Shown piece by piece: positions 27,718-36,025 of a stretch of DNA of 64,000 nt (position 1 is its first letter; the number at the start of each line of letters is the position of its first letter). The stretch covers positions 1,426,001 through 1,490,000 of the forward strand of contig NZ_FSRM01000001.1 of NCBI RefSeq assembly GCF_900141745.1. Direction: 5' to 3'. Origin of the DNA: Paraburkholderia phenazinium (GTDB lineage: Bacteria; Pseudomonadota; Gammaproteobacteria; Burkholderiales; Burkholderiaceae). Made by a program: the position numbers and the translations under genes. The notes under the pieces were generated by a model. It was given only the letters and a program-made list of their open reading frames with translations. It was not told the DNA's origin and ran no database searches.

Positions 27718-28403
27718 AGAGCGCGCCATTTTACGCGGGTTTGGGGTGTTTAGGCAAATGCGGGGCGGTAGGGTGACGGGCGCGTGGATCCCATCCGAGC
27801 CTGGTGGCCGCAGGAATTGGCCGGAAATTCAAAGTCTTAACGCGGTACTTCGAGAATTATCCGAATGAGATCTATCACCGCTCCCGAATCCGTATCAATT
27901 CGTTTTGCTAAATGAATATCCCGCTAGCGCAAGCACTATTATGCCAAATGATTAATCTTGAAGCTAACGAGTTAATTTATCTGAGGCACTAACTGATTGC
28001 CGTCTTTCAGTCAAGCATGACAGGCGCACAACATCCGAAAAGTCAAATATCTACCTAAAGCGCATAGATATATCGCCGATGAACAAGCAAGCCTTCGAGC
28101 GCCGCAGATCAACGCGCTAGCCCCTATCCACAAGCGCTCACCATTCCGCGTCACCCCAATCCACGTTCACCCAGATTCGCAGAAAAATACTCGCATCGTA
28201 ACTAAAGATCGCGAAAGCCGTGCCGTATACATCTTCAGCACCCTTTCAAAAAATTACACGGATCCGTTTGAAGAAACCTGTCAAGCAGATCGAGAAGTAA
28301 TTCCGGGAGCACGTGCTAGCAGGAAAAATCGAGGTCAAATCTAACTAATGGCGTGAGATTGCGGACGTGAGAGCCCGTGCTCGCCTGGATAAAACAAACA
28401 GAT
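27718..28403. other. AT-rich gene desert
   Basis: About 685 bases with no credible gene on either strand. The first 45 bases hold the tRNA-Gly promoter. From about 27830 to 28330 the sequence is clearly poorer in G+C than its surroundings, with stops in all frames. No integrase, attachment repeat or insertion sequence end was seen. The last part should carry the promoter of the lipoprotein gene at 28404. Confidence 0.6.
27728..27757 (-). promoter_or_regulatory. Candidate sigma-70 promoter for tRNA-Gly
   Basis: On the minus strand TTGCCT, an 18-base spacer and TAAAAT lie just before the tRNA 5' end, which puts transcription start within about five bases of the mature end. Confidence 0.5.
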
Positions 28404-29285
28404 ATGAAAAACAAACCACTATTGGCGTTGTCTCTTGTTGCATCGCTTGTTCTGACCGCTTGCGGGGGCGGTGGGGGTTCCGGTTCGTCGACGACGCCTG
28501 CCGCGACCAGTGCTTCATCACCTTCGGCGGCCAGCGCGCCGGTCGCCAGCGCTCCGGTGGCGGCATCGACGCCCACCGTCAACGGCGAAACGCTGCCAAG
28601 TCTGACGAGCCCGCAAGCCGGCTCGACCGCGGCAACCGGCAACGGTCTGCAGGGGATCTGGACGGCGAACGCGAGCGGCGACAAGACCACCGCCTTCATC
28701 GATGCGCAAAACAACATTTCGTATCTGAGCACGGTTCTCACGCTCCCCGTGTCGCAGTTCTTCGGCGTCATCTCGCCGACCAGCACGACGTGGACGTTGA
28801 CCTCGGGCGTCCAGTTTCTGCAACCCTTCTTCTACGCGACCACCTCGGGCTCGGGGACGTTCACGGCCAATCAGGCATTCAGTGGCAGCTTTGTCGCTAA
28901 CAGCAGCACGGTCAATCTGTCGTGGACCTACGATCCCGCGAACGCTCTCGCTGTGACGCAGGCGTCGGTAGTGGGGACGTGGGCGGAGACCAACTCCTCG
29001 ATCACGGTCGATAGCAGCGGCGCCGTCACCGGCACGTTGAGCAGCTGCCCGGTCACCGGCACGCTGCTGCTGACGAGTGCAGGCTCGAGTCAGAATCTCT
29101 ACTCGTTGAGCCTCACGACCGGCACGGCCGCAGCGTGCGCAACTCCGGGCAAGACGCTCTCGGGCAACGCGGCAATTGTGTTTCTGCCGATCTCGGGCAG
29201 CACGTTGTACGCGCGCTCGATCCTCTACGTGATCCACTCGTCGGACAACTCGGCCGTCGCTTATGGCCAGGTGTCGCCGCAATAA
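28404..29285 (+). CDS. Predicted outer-membrane lipoprotein, unknown function
   Basis: A 293-residue protein with a classic lipoprotein signal: MKNKPLLALSLVASLVLTAC, lipobox LTAC, then a Gly/Ser-rich tether. The rest is rich in Thr, Ser, Ala and Gly with alternating hydrophobic strands, suggesting a beta-rich fold, and two cysteine pairs near the C-terminus. No domain was recognised. ATG at 28404 is chosen because the signal peptide begins there. It sits beyond an AT-rich desert and is convergent with a YggT gene. Confidence 0.8.
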   Translation: MKNKPLLALSLVASLVLTACGGGGGSGSSTTPAATSASSPSAASAPVASAPVAASTPTVNGETLPSLTSPQAGSTAATGNGLQGIWTANASGDKTTAFIDAQNNISYLSTVLTLPVSQFFGVISPTSTTWTLTSGVQFLQPFFYATTSGSGTFTANQAFSGSFVANSSTVNLSWTYDPANALAVTQASVVGTWAETNSSITVDSSGAVTGTLSSCPVTGTLLLTSAGSSQNLYSLSLTTGTAAACATPGKTLSGNAAIVFLPISGSTLYARSILYVIHSSDNSAVAYGQVSPQ

Positions 29286-29301
29286 AAGCAGCATGAAATA
29301 A

Positions 29302-29334
29302 CGCCGCCGCCGTCGCGTCAGACAGGCGGCGGCG
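29302..29334. terminator. Candidate bidirectional terminator hairpin
   Basis: A 10-bp stem CGCCGCCGCC/GGCGGCGGCG with a 13-base loop lies between the convergent lipoprotein and YggT genes. It lacks a U-run, so the role is uncertain. Confidence 0.45.
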
Positions 29335-29425
29335 CTCGCCTTATCGGGACCGCTCGCGGCTACCGGTTCTGAGGTCTACACATGCAGAGGCGGACGCGGC
29401 CAGCAACCGCGCCCGCACTCGCCGC

Positions 29426-29989
29426 TCAGATCACGAAATACGTCAGTTGCACAGCGGCTCGCGTCACGACCATCAACAGCACCTGCACGATCACGAACAA
29501 CAGGATCGGCGACAGGTCGATGCCGCCCAGGTTCGGCACCACGCGGCGCAACGGATTCAGAAATGGCGCGGTGAGCTGAAACAGAATCGGCATTGCCGGC
29601 GAGCGCGGGTTGAGCCACGACAGCAGCGCCATCAGGATCGTCAGCCAGATGATCAGGTTGAGCCCCCACTTGATCACCGTCAGCAGTGCGACGATCAGCA
29701 GCGTGGGCCACAGCGCGAGCGGATCGACGCCGGTCACGGCCACCATCAGCATCACATACACGACCGCTGCGATCAGCGCGGCGAGAATGCTCGCCCAATC
29801 GATGCGGCGGGTACTGGGCACGATCCGGCGCAGCGGCAGCACGATCCAGTTGGTGGCATGCATGACGGCGTTCGAGACCGGGTTGTACGGCGGCAGACGG
29901 ACGACCTGCAGCCATGCGCGCAACAGCAATGCCGCGCCGAACAACGTGAAAACGGTATTGAGCAGAAAACGGGCGATATCGCCGAACAT
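29426..29989 (-). CDS. YggT-family membrane protein (two YggT repeats)
   Basis: A 187-residue inner-membrane protein made of two similar halves. Each half has a hydrophobic helix followed by a PLRRIVP-type segment (LPLRRIVPSTRRIDWASIL; NPLRRVVPNLGGIDLSPIL), the signature of YggT. Family members are linked to osmotic tolerance and cell-division phenotypes in various bacteria, but the molecular function is not settled. It begins at an ATG with an AAGGAAAGGA tract upstream. Confidence 0.9.
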   Translation of the reverse strand: MFGDIARFLLNTVFTLFGAALLLRAWLQVVRLPPYNPVSNAVMHATNWIVLPLRRIVPSTRRIDWASILAALIAAVVYVMLMVAVTGVDPLALWPTLLIVALLTVIKWGLNLIIWLTILMALLSWLNPRSPAMPILFQLTAPFLNPLRRVVPNLGGIDLSPILLFVIVQVLLMVVTRAAVQLTYFVI

Positions 29990-30128
29990 CTCGTGTCCTT
30001 TCCTTCAGGGTAGCGGCCGGTGCGAACCGGCCGCCGGGCGTCGGCACGCCGCTATGGGCGCGCCGACGTGTTTATCAGTTTGCATACTGCGAGCTGGCGC
30101 GGCCGAGACCGGGCCACACCGCGATGAG

Positions 30129-30449
30129 TTACACCGTTACCTTGATTTCGCTGATCAGGATCGAGCCGTTGCCGCCGTCGGTGTAGTTCGGAATGTCGGC
30201 GAGCAGTGTTTCGGACGCTGGCTTGAATACCGTGTAGAACGCCTCGAGCGTATCGAACAGAAAATGCCCAGCCGCGACGAAAGGTGGCGGCGTGCCCGGC
30301 GGCCCGGCGTTGATGCCGGCGTCGACGGACCAGCCTTTGAGTGCCGCCCCGAACAGCTTCGCGGCCAGCGGCATGTGCGTGCCGCAGTAGTAGTCCATGT
30401 CGAAGCGGCCGTTTTCTCGATACGGATAGAGGATGCTGACCTTGATCAT
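30129..30449 (-). CDS. EthD-domain protein
   Basis: A 106-residue ferredoxin-like-fold protein. The opening MIKVSILYPYRENGRFDMDYYCGTHMPLA is typical of EthD proteins, which are linked to degradation of ethers and other compounds but are often uncharacterised. The C-terminus ISEIKV fits as well. The ATG at 30449 is used because family homology begins there, although the frame is open further upstream. It lies between the YggT gene and a DUF2520 protein on the same strand. Confidence 0.82.
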   Translation of the reverse strand: MIKVSILYPYRENGRFDMDYYCGTHMPLAAKLFGAALKGWSVDAGINAGPPGTPPPFVAAGHFLFDTLEAFYTVFKPASETLLADIPNYTDGGNGSILISEIKVTV

Positions 30450-30526
30450 TATGTGTTCTCGTCGGTTGGTCCCGGTGCGAGGCGCTGGCGGATTGCGCGC
30501 TGCGCCGGACGTCACATTATCACGGC

Positions 30527-31465
30527 TTAGTTGACGCTAGTACCAGCCGGCGCCTGATTCAGCGACCGTCCGAGCGATTCTTCAACGGCGTCGGCGATTG
30601 CGTCGATGGCGGCCGGCGGCGTAGCCCGGCGCCGCGCGAGTGCAATCGCGCGCCGGCTCATCAGGCCGTACAGCGCCGCATGGTCGCCGCCGAGCGTTTC
30701 GAACAGTTCGAGCTGCTTGCGCACGACGCCCGCATCGCCGCGTGACACGGGGCCGGCGAGGGCGCCTGGCAAGCCCTTTTCACGGGCCGTTTGGATCGTG
30801 CCGGCCAGCATCGGCAGGAGCGCGCGCAGCGCGTCGTCTTCCGCGAAGCCGAGGGTGCGCCATAGGGCGACGCATTCTGCGAGGCCGCACAAGGCGAAGC
30901 TGGCAGCGTAGTGGGCGGCGCCGTGGTAAAGCATGCGCGTGCCCGGTGGAATCGACAGTGGGTGGCAGCGCAACGCCAGCGCGAGCGCAGTCAGCGCGTC
31001 TTTCAGTGCGCCGTCGGCCTCGATGGTCACCGAGCAGCCAGCGATGCGCTCGATATCTGCGAGATCGCCGCTAAACAGGTAGAGTGGGTGAAAACCACCT
31101 ATCGACGCACCCTGCGCCCCGGCTGCCGCGAGCAGATCCACCGGCGAGGCGCCACTGCAATGCACCAGCGCGCGCACGCGCCCAGCGGCTTGCGGCGCGC
31201 AATCAAAGCGCAAAGTGTTCGCCGTCGAACCGATGCTGTCGTCGGGAACGGTTAAAAAGACGATATCGGCGGCGTCGACAACCTCTTGGGGGGTGTCGTA
31301 CGCCGCGCACTGGTCGATCTGGGCGGCGAGCTGGCGTGCCGATTGAGGCGTGCGGCTGGCCACCGCGGTGACCGCATAGCCGGCGCGGGCGAAGCCGAGC
31401 GCAAGGCAGCGCGCAAGGCGCCCTGCGCCGATGAAGCCGAGACGCGGCATGGACGGCTGGGACAT
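30527..31465 (-). CDS. Rossmann-like and DUF2520 domain protein
   Basis: A 312-residue protein resembling NADP-dependent dehydrogenases of the F420/pyrroline-carboxylate type. The loop GFIGAGRLARCLA is at about 10-22, and SVASRT-like ASRTPQSA follows the second strand. The C-terminal half (GAAHYAASFALCGLAEC, LGRSL) corresponds to DUF2520. The ATG at 31465 has GGAG 12 bases upstream; the frame extends to 31609 but with residues not resembling the family. The substrate is unknown. Confidence 0.82.
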   Translation of the reverse strand: MSQPSMPRLGFIGAGRLARCLALGFARAGYAVTAVASRTPQSARQLAAQIDQCAAYDTPQEVVDAADIVFLTVPDDSIGSTANTLRFDCAPQAAGRVRALVHCSGASPVDLLAAAGAQGASIGGFHPLYLFSGDLADIERIAGCSVTIEADGALKDALTALALALRCHPLSIPPGTRMLYHGAAHYAASFALCGLAECVALWRTLGFAEDDALRALLPMLAGTIQTAREKGLPGALAGPVSRGDAGVVRKQLELFETLGGDHAALYGLMSRRAIALARRRATPPAAIDAIADAVEESLGRSLNQAPAGTSVN

Positions 31466-31716
31466 GGTTACTGCTCCGGACGGCACGATGAACGGAAAGC
31501 TGGAGTATCGCGCATTCAATTGTCGCTCGCGAGACGGCGGGGTGGCGGTGCACTGCGCGAAACCTTTCCTCAGATTAAATTTCGTGCCATATGGTTTGGC
31601 CGGCGGCACATTTGCCCGCGCGACCCCTGCAGGCCCGGAAACTGCTCACAATGAATTTGGTCGATGAAGTGAGGGGTTGGAGTTTTCTGTCTCGCAGTCT
31701 GATTCGGGAGGTCACC

Positions 31717-31878
31717 ATGAGCATCTTTTCTTACCGAAAGCACTTGCGGTTCTTGACTCATTCGCAGCGGCGCCGCTGGTGGGATCAAAAAAAGCGCCTG
31801 ACGCCACGTGTCAAAATCAGCGGTGCCTATGTGCCGCCGAATGTCATACGCGAATTTACCTACGTCAAGGTGGGTTAA
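31717..31878 (+). CDS. Small basic protein of 53 residues, unknown function
   Basis: A 53-residue protein rich in Arg, Lys, Tyr and Trp (HSQRRRWWDQKKRLTPR at 15-31). GGAGGT is placed seven bases upstream of the ATG, and a clean intrinsic terminator follows 22 bases after the stop. That complete expression unit supports a real gene despite its size. The charge and aromatic residues are compatible with nucleic acid binding, but no family is recognised. It is divergent from the DUF2520 gene. Confidence 0.68.
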   Translation: MSIFSYRKHLRFLTHSQRRRWWDQKKRLTPRVKISGAYVPPNVIREFTYVKVG

Positions 31879-31899
31879 AAGATTTGCCCCTATGGGTAA

Positions 31900-31928
31900 A
31901 AAATGCCCGGCCATGAGCCGGGCATTTT
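31900..31928 (+). terminator. Intrinsic terminator of the 53-residue gene
   Basis: A perfect 12-bp stem AAAATGCCCGGC/GCCGGGCATTTT with a five-base loop is followed by CGTTTTG. It can act in both directions. Confidence 0.8.
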
Positions 31929-32293
31929 CGTTTTGTGAGCGGCGATGCGCTTTGAGCGTTATGTGTTTGTTTCGGTCAGCCTTCAACCTGGACGTGATTG
32001 AAGTGAATTTGTAATTAAAGATTACCGCTGCTGGGGATTTCCCAGACTGCTGGCCAGTAAAAGTGGCGTTTGCCGATGGGTGATCCGGCGCAAACCCTTG
32101 GTTTCCGAGATGTTGCGGGTAGGGTGTGCAAGAGAGCTCTCGCGTTTACCCGTTGCGGCGAATTACGGCTCGTCTACACCGATTGCAATTTGCAACAAAT
32201 GCGAACAGCTATGCGGGTCCTTTTTCGATACATTCAATTCCATAGCATGCATGTCATGCGACACGGTCATCCGGCCGCGCTTGGAGAAGAAAA
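31929..32293. other. Intergenic leader of the PXPV gene
   Basis: About 365 bases. A small CTGGG-gattt-CCCAG hairpin is present near 32033-32047. No gene or recognisable operator was seen; the promoter for the GTG-initiated gene at 32294 should lie here. Confidence 0.45.
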
Positions 32294-32593
32294 GTGAAAA
32301 AGATCATTCCGCTTGTTGTTGCCGCTGCGCTTGGTGTTGGCTTTGCCTCTGCTGCCGAGGCGCATGTGTCCGTTGGTATCGGGATTGGCATTCCGGTGGC
32401 TCCGGCCTATCCGGTTTATGCCGCGCCGCCGCCGGTGTACTACGCACCGCCGCCCGTCTATGCTCCGCCGCCGGTCGTTGTGGTGGGTGGCGGCTACGGC
32501 TACTACGGTCACCCGTACTACCATCGTGGATACTACGGGCGTGGTTATTATGGTCACGGCGGCTATGGCCACGGTGGCTATCACCACTATTGA
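32294..32593 (+). CDS. Secreted PXPV-repeat, Gly/Tyr/His-rich protein
   Basis: A 99-residue exported protein. The signal peptide (MKKIIPLVVAAALGVGFASA) is cleaved near AEA. The mature chain has PPPVYYAPPPVYAPPPVVVV, the PXPV repeat, then a Gly/Tyr/His-rich tail. Such proteins are common in Burkholderiaceae but their role is unknown; the tail could bind metals or pack in the envelope. The start is GTG at 32294 with GGAG eight bases before it. A terminator follows. Confidence 0.83.
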   Translation: MKKIIPLVVAAALGVGFASAAEAHVSVGIGIGIPVAPAYPVYAAPPPVYYAPPPVYAPPPVVVVGGGYGYYGHPYYHRGYYGRGYYGHGGYGHGGYHHY

Positions 32594-32676
32594 TAAACGC
32601 GCTCCCGGGATGCGTCGCAGTTTGACTTCGACGTAGCTCGTGGCTCGAATATTTATCGAAGGTTGGTGAAACAGCT

Positions 32677-32718
32677 AAACGGCGTGATGCGGGCTCGGTT
32701 GCCTGCATCACGCCGTTT
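32677..32718 (+). terminator. Intrinsic terminator after the PXPV gene
   Basis: A 14-bp perfect stem AAACGGCGTGATGC/GCATCACGCCGTTT with a 14-base loop is followed by TC ATTTG. It separates the PXPV gene from the dehydratase gene. Confidence 0.8.
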
Positions 32719-32856
32719 TCATTTGCGCGGCGCTACGCCTCTTTTGCGAATTCGTTGGATATCCGGCGAGGTGCTGACGTCGCCGTCCTGCATTCCATAG
32801 TGCGGCTGAAGCTGGGAGAATGCCTGCTTATTTCACCGCTCTGGAGTGTCCCGCCA

Positions 32857-33822
32857 ATGCAAGTGCTTCCCGCTCCCACATATGTCGATGTCGTCGATGC
32901 CGCTGCGCGGCTCGAGGGCGTCGCGCATCGCACGCCGGTTCTGACGTCCACCACGGCCAACGAACGGACCGGTGCGTCGATTTTCTTCAAATGCGAAAAT
33001 TTTCAGCGCATGGGTGCGTTCAAGTTTCGCGGTGCCTATAACGCGATCTCGCACTTCGACTACGTGCAGCGGGACGCCGGCGTCGTGACGTTTTCGTCGG
33101 GCAATCACGCTCAGGCGATTGCACTGTCGGCACGTCTCGCGGGAATCCACGCAACGATTCTCATGCCGCACGACGCGCCTGCGGCGAAGGTCGCCGCCAC
33201 CCAGGGCTACGGCGGTGAAGTGATCATTTACGACCGCTATAAAGAGAACCGCGAAGAGATCGGCCGGCGCCTCGCGAAAGAGCGCGGCATGACGCTGATC
33301 CCGCCGTACGATCATCCGCATGTCATCGCAGGGCAGGGCACGGCGGCGAAAGAACTGTTCGAGGAAACCGGTCCGCTCGATCTGCTGTTTGTGTGTCTCG
33401 GCGGCGGCGGATTGCTTTCCGGCAGCGCGCTCGCGGCAGCCGAGTTGAGTCCGCAATGCAAGGTGATCGGCGTCGAGCCGGAGGCCGGCAACGATGGCCA
33501 GCAATCGTTGGCGCGCGGCGAGATCGTGCACATCGACGTGCCGCAAACCATCGCCGATGGCGCCGCGACTCCACACCTGGGCGCTTACACGTTCCCGATC
33601 ATCCAGCGTCTGGCGGAGCAGATTGTGACGGTGACGGATGCGCAACTGGTCGAGACGATGCGCTTTTTCGCGCAGCGCATGAAGATCGTTACCGAGCCGA
33701 CGGGTTGCCTCGCCGCGGCCGCCGTGATGAACGGCATTGTCCCGGTGAAGGGCAAGCGGGTTGGCGTGCTGATCAGCGGCGGCAATGTGGATCTGGCGCG
33801 CCTTGCGCAGTTTCTTGCGTGA
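32857..33822 (+). CDS. Threonine/serine dehydratase-like PLP enzyme
   Basis: A 321-residue fold-type II PLP enzyme. The PLP lysine is in GAFKFRGAYNA, the phosphate-binding loop is GGGGLLSGSALAA, and SSGNHAQAIALSARL is the substrate loop. Length and sequence suit the short threonine dehydratase, serine racemase and threo-3-hydroxyaspartate ammonia-lyase group, without the regulatory ACT domain of IlvA. The ATG at 32857 has GGAG 13 bases upstream. The exact substrate cannot be told by eye. Confidence 0.85.
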   Translation: MQVLPAPTYVDVVDAAARLEGVAHRTPVLTSTTANERTGASIFFKCENFQRMGAFKFRGAYNAISHFDYVQRDAGVVTFSSGNHAQAIALSARLAGIHATILMPHDAPAAKVAATQGYGGEVIIYDRYKENREEIGRRLAKERGMTLIPPYDHPHVIAGQGTAAKELFEETGPLDLLFVCLGGGGLLSGSALAAAELSPQCKVIGVEPEAGNDGQQSLARGEIVHIDVPQTIADGAATPHLGAYTFPIIQRLAEQIVTVTDAQLVETMRFFAQRMKIVTEPTGCLAAAAVMNGIVPVKGKRVGVLISGGNVDLARLAQFLA

Positions 33823-33872
33823 CTAAAGGGCTAAGCCACGCGCCTAATTCACGGTCCGACGAGCGCACCTAA

Positions 33873-35441
33873 CTACAGACCCAGTTCGCCCCACAACGTG
33901 TCGATACGCTGCTTCACCGCAGCGTCCATCTCGATGGGGCGGCCCCACTCGCGATCAGTTTCGCCCGGCCATTTGTTGGTGGCGTCGAGACCCATCTTCG
34001 AACCGAGTCCCGCTACCGGCGAGGCGAAATCCAGATAGTCAATCGGTGTGCGATCCACCAGCACCGTATCGCGCACCGGATCGATACGCGTCGTGATGGC
34101 CCAGATCACCTCTTTCCAGTCGCGGATATTCACGTCCTCGTCGACCACGACGATGAACTTCGTGTACATGAATTGTCGCAAGAAACTCCACACGCCGAAC
34201 ATCACTCGTTTGGCATGGCCGGGGTAACTTTTCTTCATCTGCACGATGGCCATCCGGTAGCTGCAGCCTTCGGGCGGGAGATAGAAGTCGGTGATTTCGG
34301 CAAACTGCTTCTGCAGCAACGGCACGAACACTTCATTGAGTGCGACGCCGAGCACGGCCGGTTCATCGGGCGGTTTGCCGGTGTAAGTGGAGTGGTAGAT
34401 TGCGTCGCGTCGCATCGTGATGCGCTCGACGGTGAACACCGGGAACCACTCCTGTTCGTTGTAGTAGCCAGTGTGATCGCCGTAGGGACCTTCGAGCGCG
34501 TGTTCATAGGTAGCGCTCGCACCTTTCGAGGGCCGCGGCGGCGCACCTGCGGGAGCCGGCGCAGGCGCGCCTTCCTGCGGATAGATAAACCCTTCCAGAA
34601 CGATCTCCGCGCGCGCCGGCACTTGCAGCGTGTCGACGCCGGGCGTGATGCACTTCGCGAGCTCGGTGCGGCCGCCACGCAGCAGGCCGGCGAACTGGTA
34701 TTCCGAGAGCGTATCGGGCACCGGCGTGACCGCGCCGAGGATGGTGGCCGGATCGGCGCCGAGCACGACAGCGACCGGATACGGTTTGCCGGGATTCTGC
34801 AGCGCGAACTCGCGGAAATCGAGCGCGCCGCCGCGATGCGCAAGCCAGCGCATGATGAGTTTGTTACGCCCGATCAGCTGCTGGCGATAAATGCCTAGAT
34901 TTTGGCGGCTCTTGTTTGGGCCGCGCGTAACGGTCAGTCCCCAGGTGATCAGCGGGCCGGCGTCGCCCGGCCAGCAGGTCTGGATCGGCAGCTTTGCGAG
35001 ATCCACATCGGTGCCTTCCCAGACGATTTCCTGGCAAGGCGGGCTGCTTACAGTCTTCGGCGCCATGTCCCAAACTGCCTTGGCGAGCGAGAACAGTTTG
35101 CCGGCGTCCCTGAGGCCCTTGGGCGGCTCCGGCTCCTTGAGGGCGGAGAGCAGACGCCCGACGTCGCGCAGCGACTCCAGTGCCGCGCTATCGCCGTCCT
35201 GTTCGCCTGAGTTGATGCCCATGCCAAGCGCAACCCGCCGCGGCGTGCCGAACAGGTTGCCGAGCACCGGGAACGCGTGGCTTTGCCGGCTCTCAAACAA
35301 CAACGCCGGGCCGCCGGCGCGCAGCACGCGGTCGCACAGTTCGGTCATTTCCAGGATGGGCGAAACGTTTTGCGGGATACGGCGCAGCTCGCCTAGCGTT
35401 TCGAGACGGCCGACGAAGTCGCGCAGGTCTTTGTATTTCAT
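33873..35441 (-). CDS. ubiD: 4-hydroxy-3-polyprenylbenzoate decarboxylase UbiD
   Basis: A 522-residue prenyl-FMN-dependent decarboxylase of ubiquinone synthesis. Family motifs include [33 protein letters not shown] and [17 protein letters not shown], and the conserved Arg/Glu pair region lies in the middle. Residues near 290-311 form an Ala/Pro-rich insertion absent from E. coli UbiD (497). The start is the ATG at 35441 (MKYKDLRDF) since homology begins there. No ubiX is in the window. Confidence 0.93.
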   Translation of the reverse strand: MKYKDLRDFVGRLETLGELRRIPQNVSPILEMTELCDRVLRAGGPALLFESRQSHAFPVLGNLFGTPRRVALGMGINSGEQDGDSAALESLRDVGRLLSALKEPEPPKGLRDAGKLFSLAKAVWDMAPKTVSSPPCQEIVWEGTDVDLAKLPIQTCWPGDAGPLITWGLTVTRGPNKSRQNLGIYRQQLIGRNKLIMRWLAHRGGALDFREFALQNPGKPYPVAVVLGADPATILGAVTPVPDTLSEYQFAGLLRGGRTELAKCITPGVDTLQVPARAEIVLEGFIYPQEGAPAPAPAGAPPRPSKGASATYEHALEGPYGDHTGYYNEQEWFPVFTVERITMRRDAIYHSTYTGKPPDEPAVLGVALNEVFVPLLQKQFAEITDFYLPPEGCSYRMAIVQMKKSYPGHAKRVMFGVWSFLRQFMYTKFIVVVDEDVNIRDWKEVIWAITTRIDPVRDTVLVDRTPIDYLDFASPVAGLGSKMGLDATNKWPGETDREWGRPIEMDAAVKQRIDTLWGELGL

Positions 35442-35653
35442 CTGGTCGGGATTGGGGCCGCGCAGCGCGGCGGGAAAGTGGGGCGCGACAGGCAATCGCC
35501 GCGCAGGATCGATTGTCGATTTTACCTGCGTTGGTTACCGTACGTTGCGGACCGAAAACTGTAACTGACCCAAGAGGCGCGCAGCGCGCGGCTTTCCACA
35601 CGCTGAACACTGTTCGTTATTACAATTAGTTATACATTTGCCCGTCTATAGTG

Positions 35654-35681
35654 TTGACGATCTATTAAACCCTGCTAGAAT
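35654..35681 (+). promoter_or_regulatory. Near-consensus sigma-70 promoter
   Basis: TTGACG, a 16-base spacer and TAGAAT; each hexamer matches five of six consensus positions. Transcription would begin near 35688, about 340 bases before the transglycosylase ATG. Confidence 0.65.
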
Positions 35682-35687
35682 CCGGTC

Positions 35688-35827
35688 ACATTGGTTGCAG
35701 GGCGTGAACCTTTTTACCTCCGCCCCCGGTCCTTACGACGCAACGCGTCACCGCTTACCGACCCCCCTGCACGGTATTTGACGGTCTTTTTTGCAGTCCT
35801 CGCCAGCGCAATCTGACGCTGGTTTTT
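35688..35827 (+). ncRNA. Candidate small RNA or attenuated leader
   Basis: From the predicted start near 35688 to a terminator at 35827 is about 140 nt. TGCAGGG (35696-35702) can pair with CCCTGCA (35765-35771), enclosing a GACGC-aac-GCGTC hairpin (35737-35749). GGGCG (35700-35704) can instead pair with CGCCC (35721-35725), and these two options exclude each other. The end is CCAGCG/CGCTGG plus TTTTT. It may be a free sRNA or a switch controlling read-through into the lytic transglycosylase. No known RNA family was recognised. Confidence 0.4.
35803..35827 (+). terminator. Terminator-like hairpin inside the leader
   Basis: A six-bp stem CCAGCG/CGCTGG with an eight-base loop is followed by five T residues. 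It lies 200 bases before the transglycosylase ATG, so read-through must occur if the upstream promoter serves that gene. Confidence 0.55.
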
Positions 35828-35956
35828 CGCGTGGGAGCCTCTGCGTGCGTGTTTTTTAAGCACGGCGCCGAGCAGTTTCGAGATGGCTCCCCACCGACGG
35901 TTTATGCCGTATTCCCGACGCCGCAGCTGCCCTAACCAGAGCACGCGACGTCTTGA

Positions 35957-36004
35957 CTCTGCGAACGTGATTTGATGCCGGCTCGACCGGTGGGGTTCGC
36001 AGAG
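35957..36004 (+). promoter_or_regulatory. Stable hairpin before the transglycosylase ribosome-binding site
   Basis: CTCTGCGAAC and GTTCGCAGAG form a perfect 10-bp stem. The 28-base loop contains CCGG-ctcga-CCGG, which extends the structure. It ends ten bases before GGGAG (36015-36019), so it may govern mRNA stability or access to the ribosome-binding site. Confidence 0.5.
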
Positions 36005-36025
36005 CATGCAAGATGGGAGATCTGA

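Larger units (their letters stand above)
35442..36025. other. Long intergenic region between ubiD and the lytic transglycosylase
   Basis: About 580 bases without a credible gene. It holds a near-consensus promoter (35654-35681), an internal hairpin domain, a terminator-like element (35803-35827) and a strong hairpin just before the transglycosylase ribosome-binding site (35957-36004). These are listed separately. A basic minus-strand frame at 35714-36007 is not supported. Confidence 0.6.

Noticed and set aside
27644..28403. Genomic island at tRNA-Gly
   Set aside because: No integrase or copy of the tRNA 3' end was found, and the AT-rich part lies on the 5' side of the tRNA.
35714..36007. Minus-strand 97-codon basic open frame
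   Set aside because: No ribosome-binding site or family resemblance, and the same DNA carries RNA-structure signals on the other strand.
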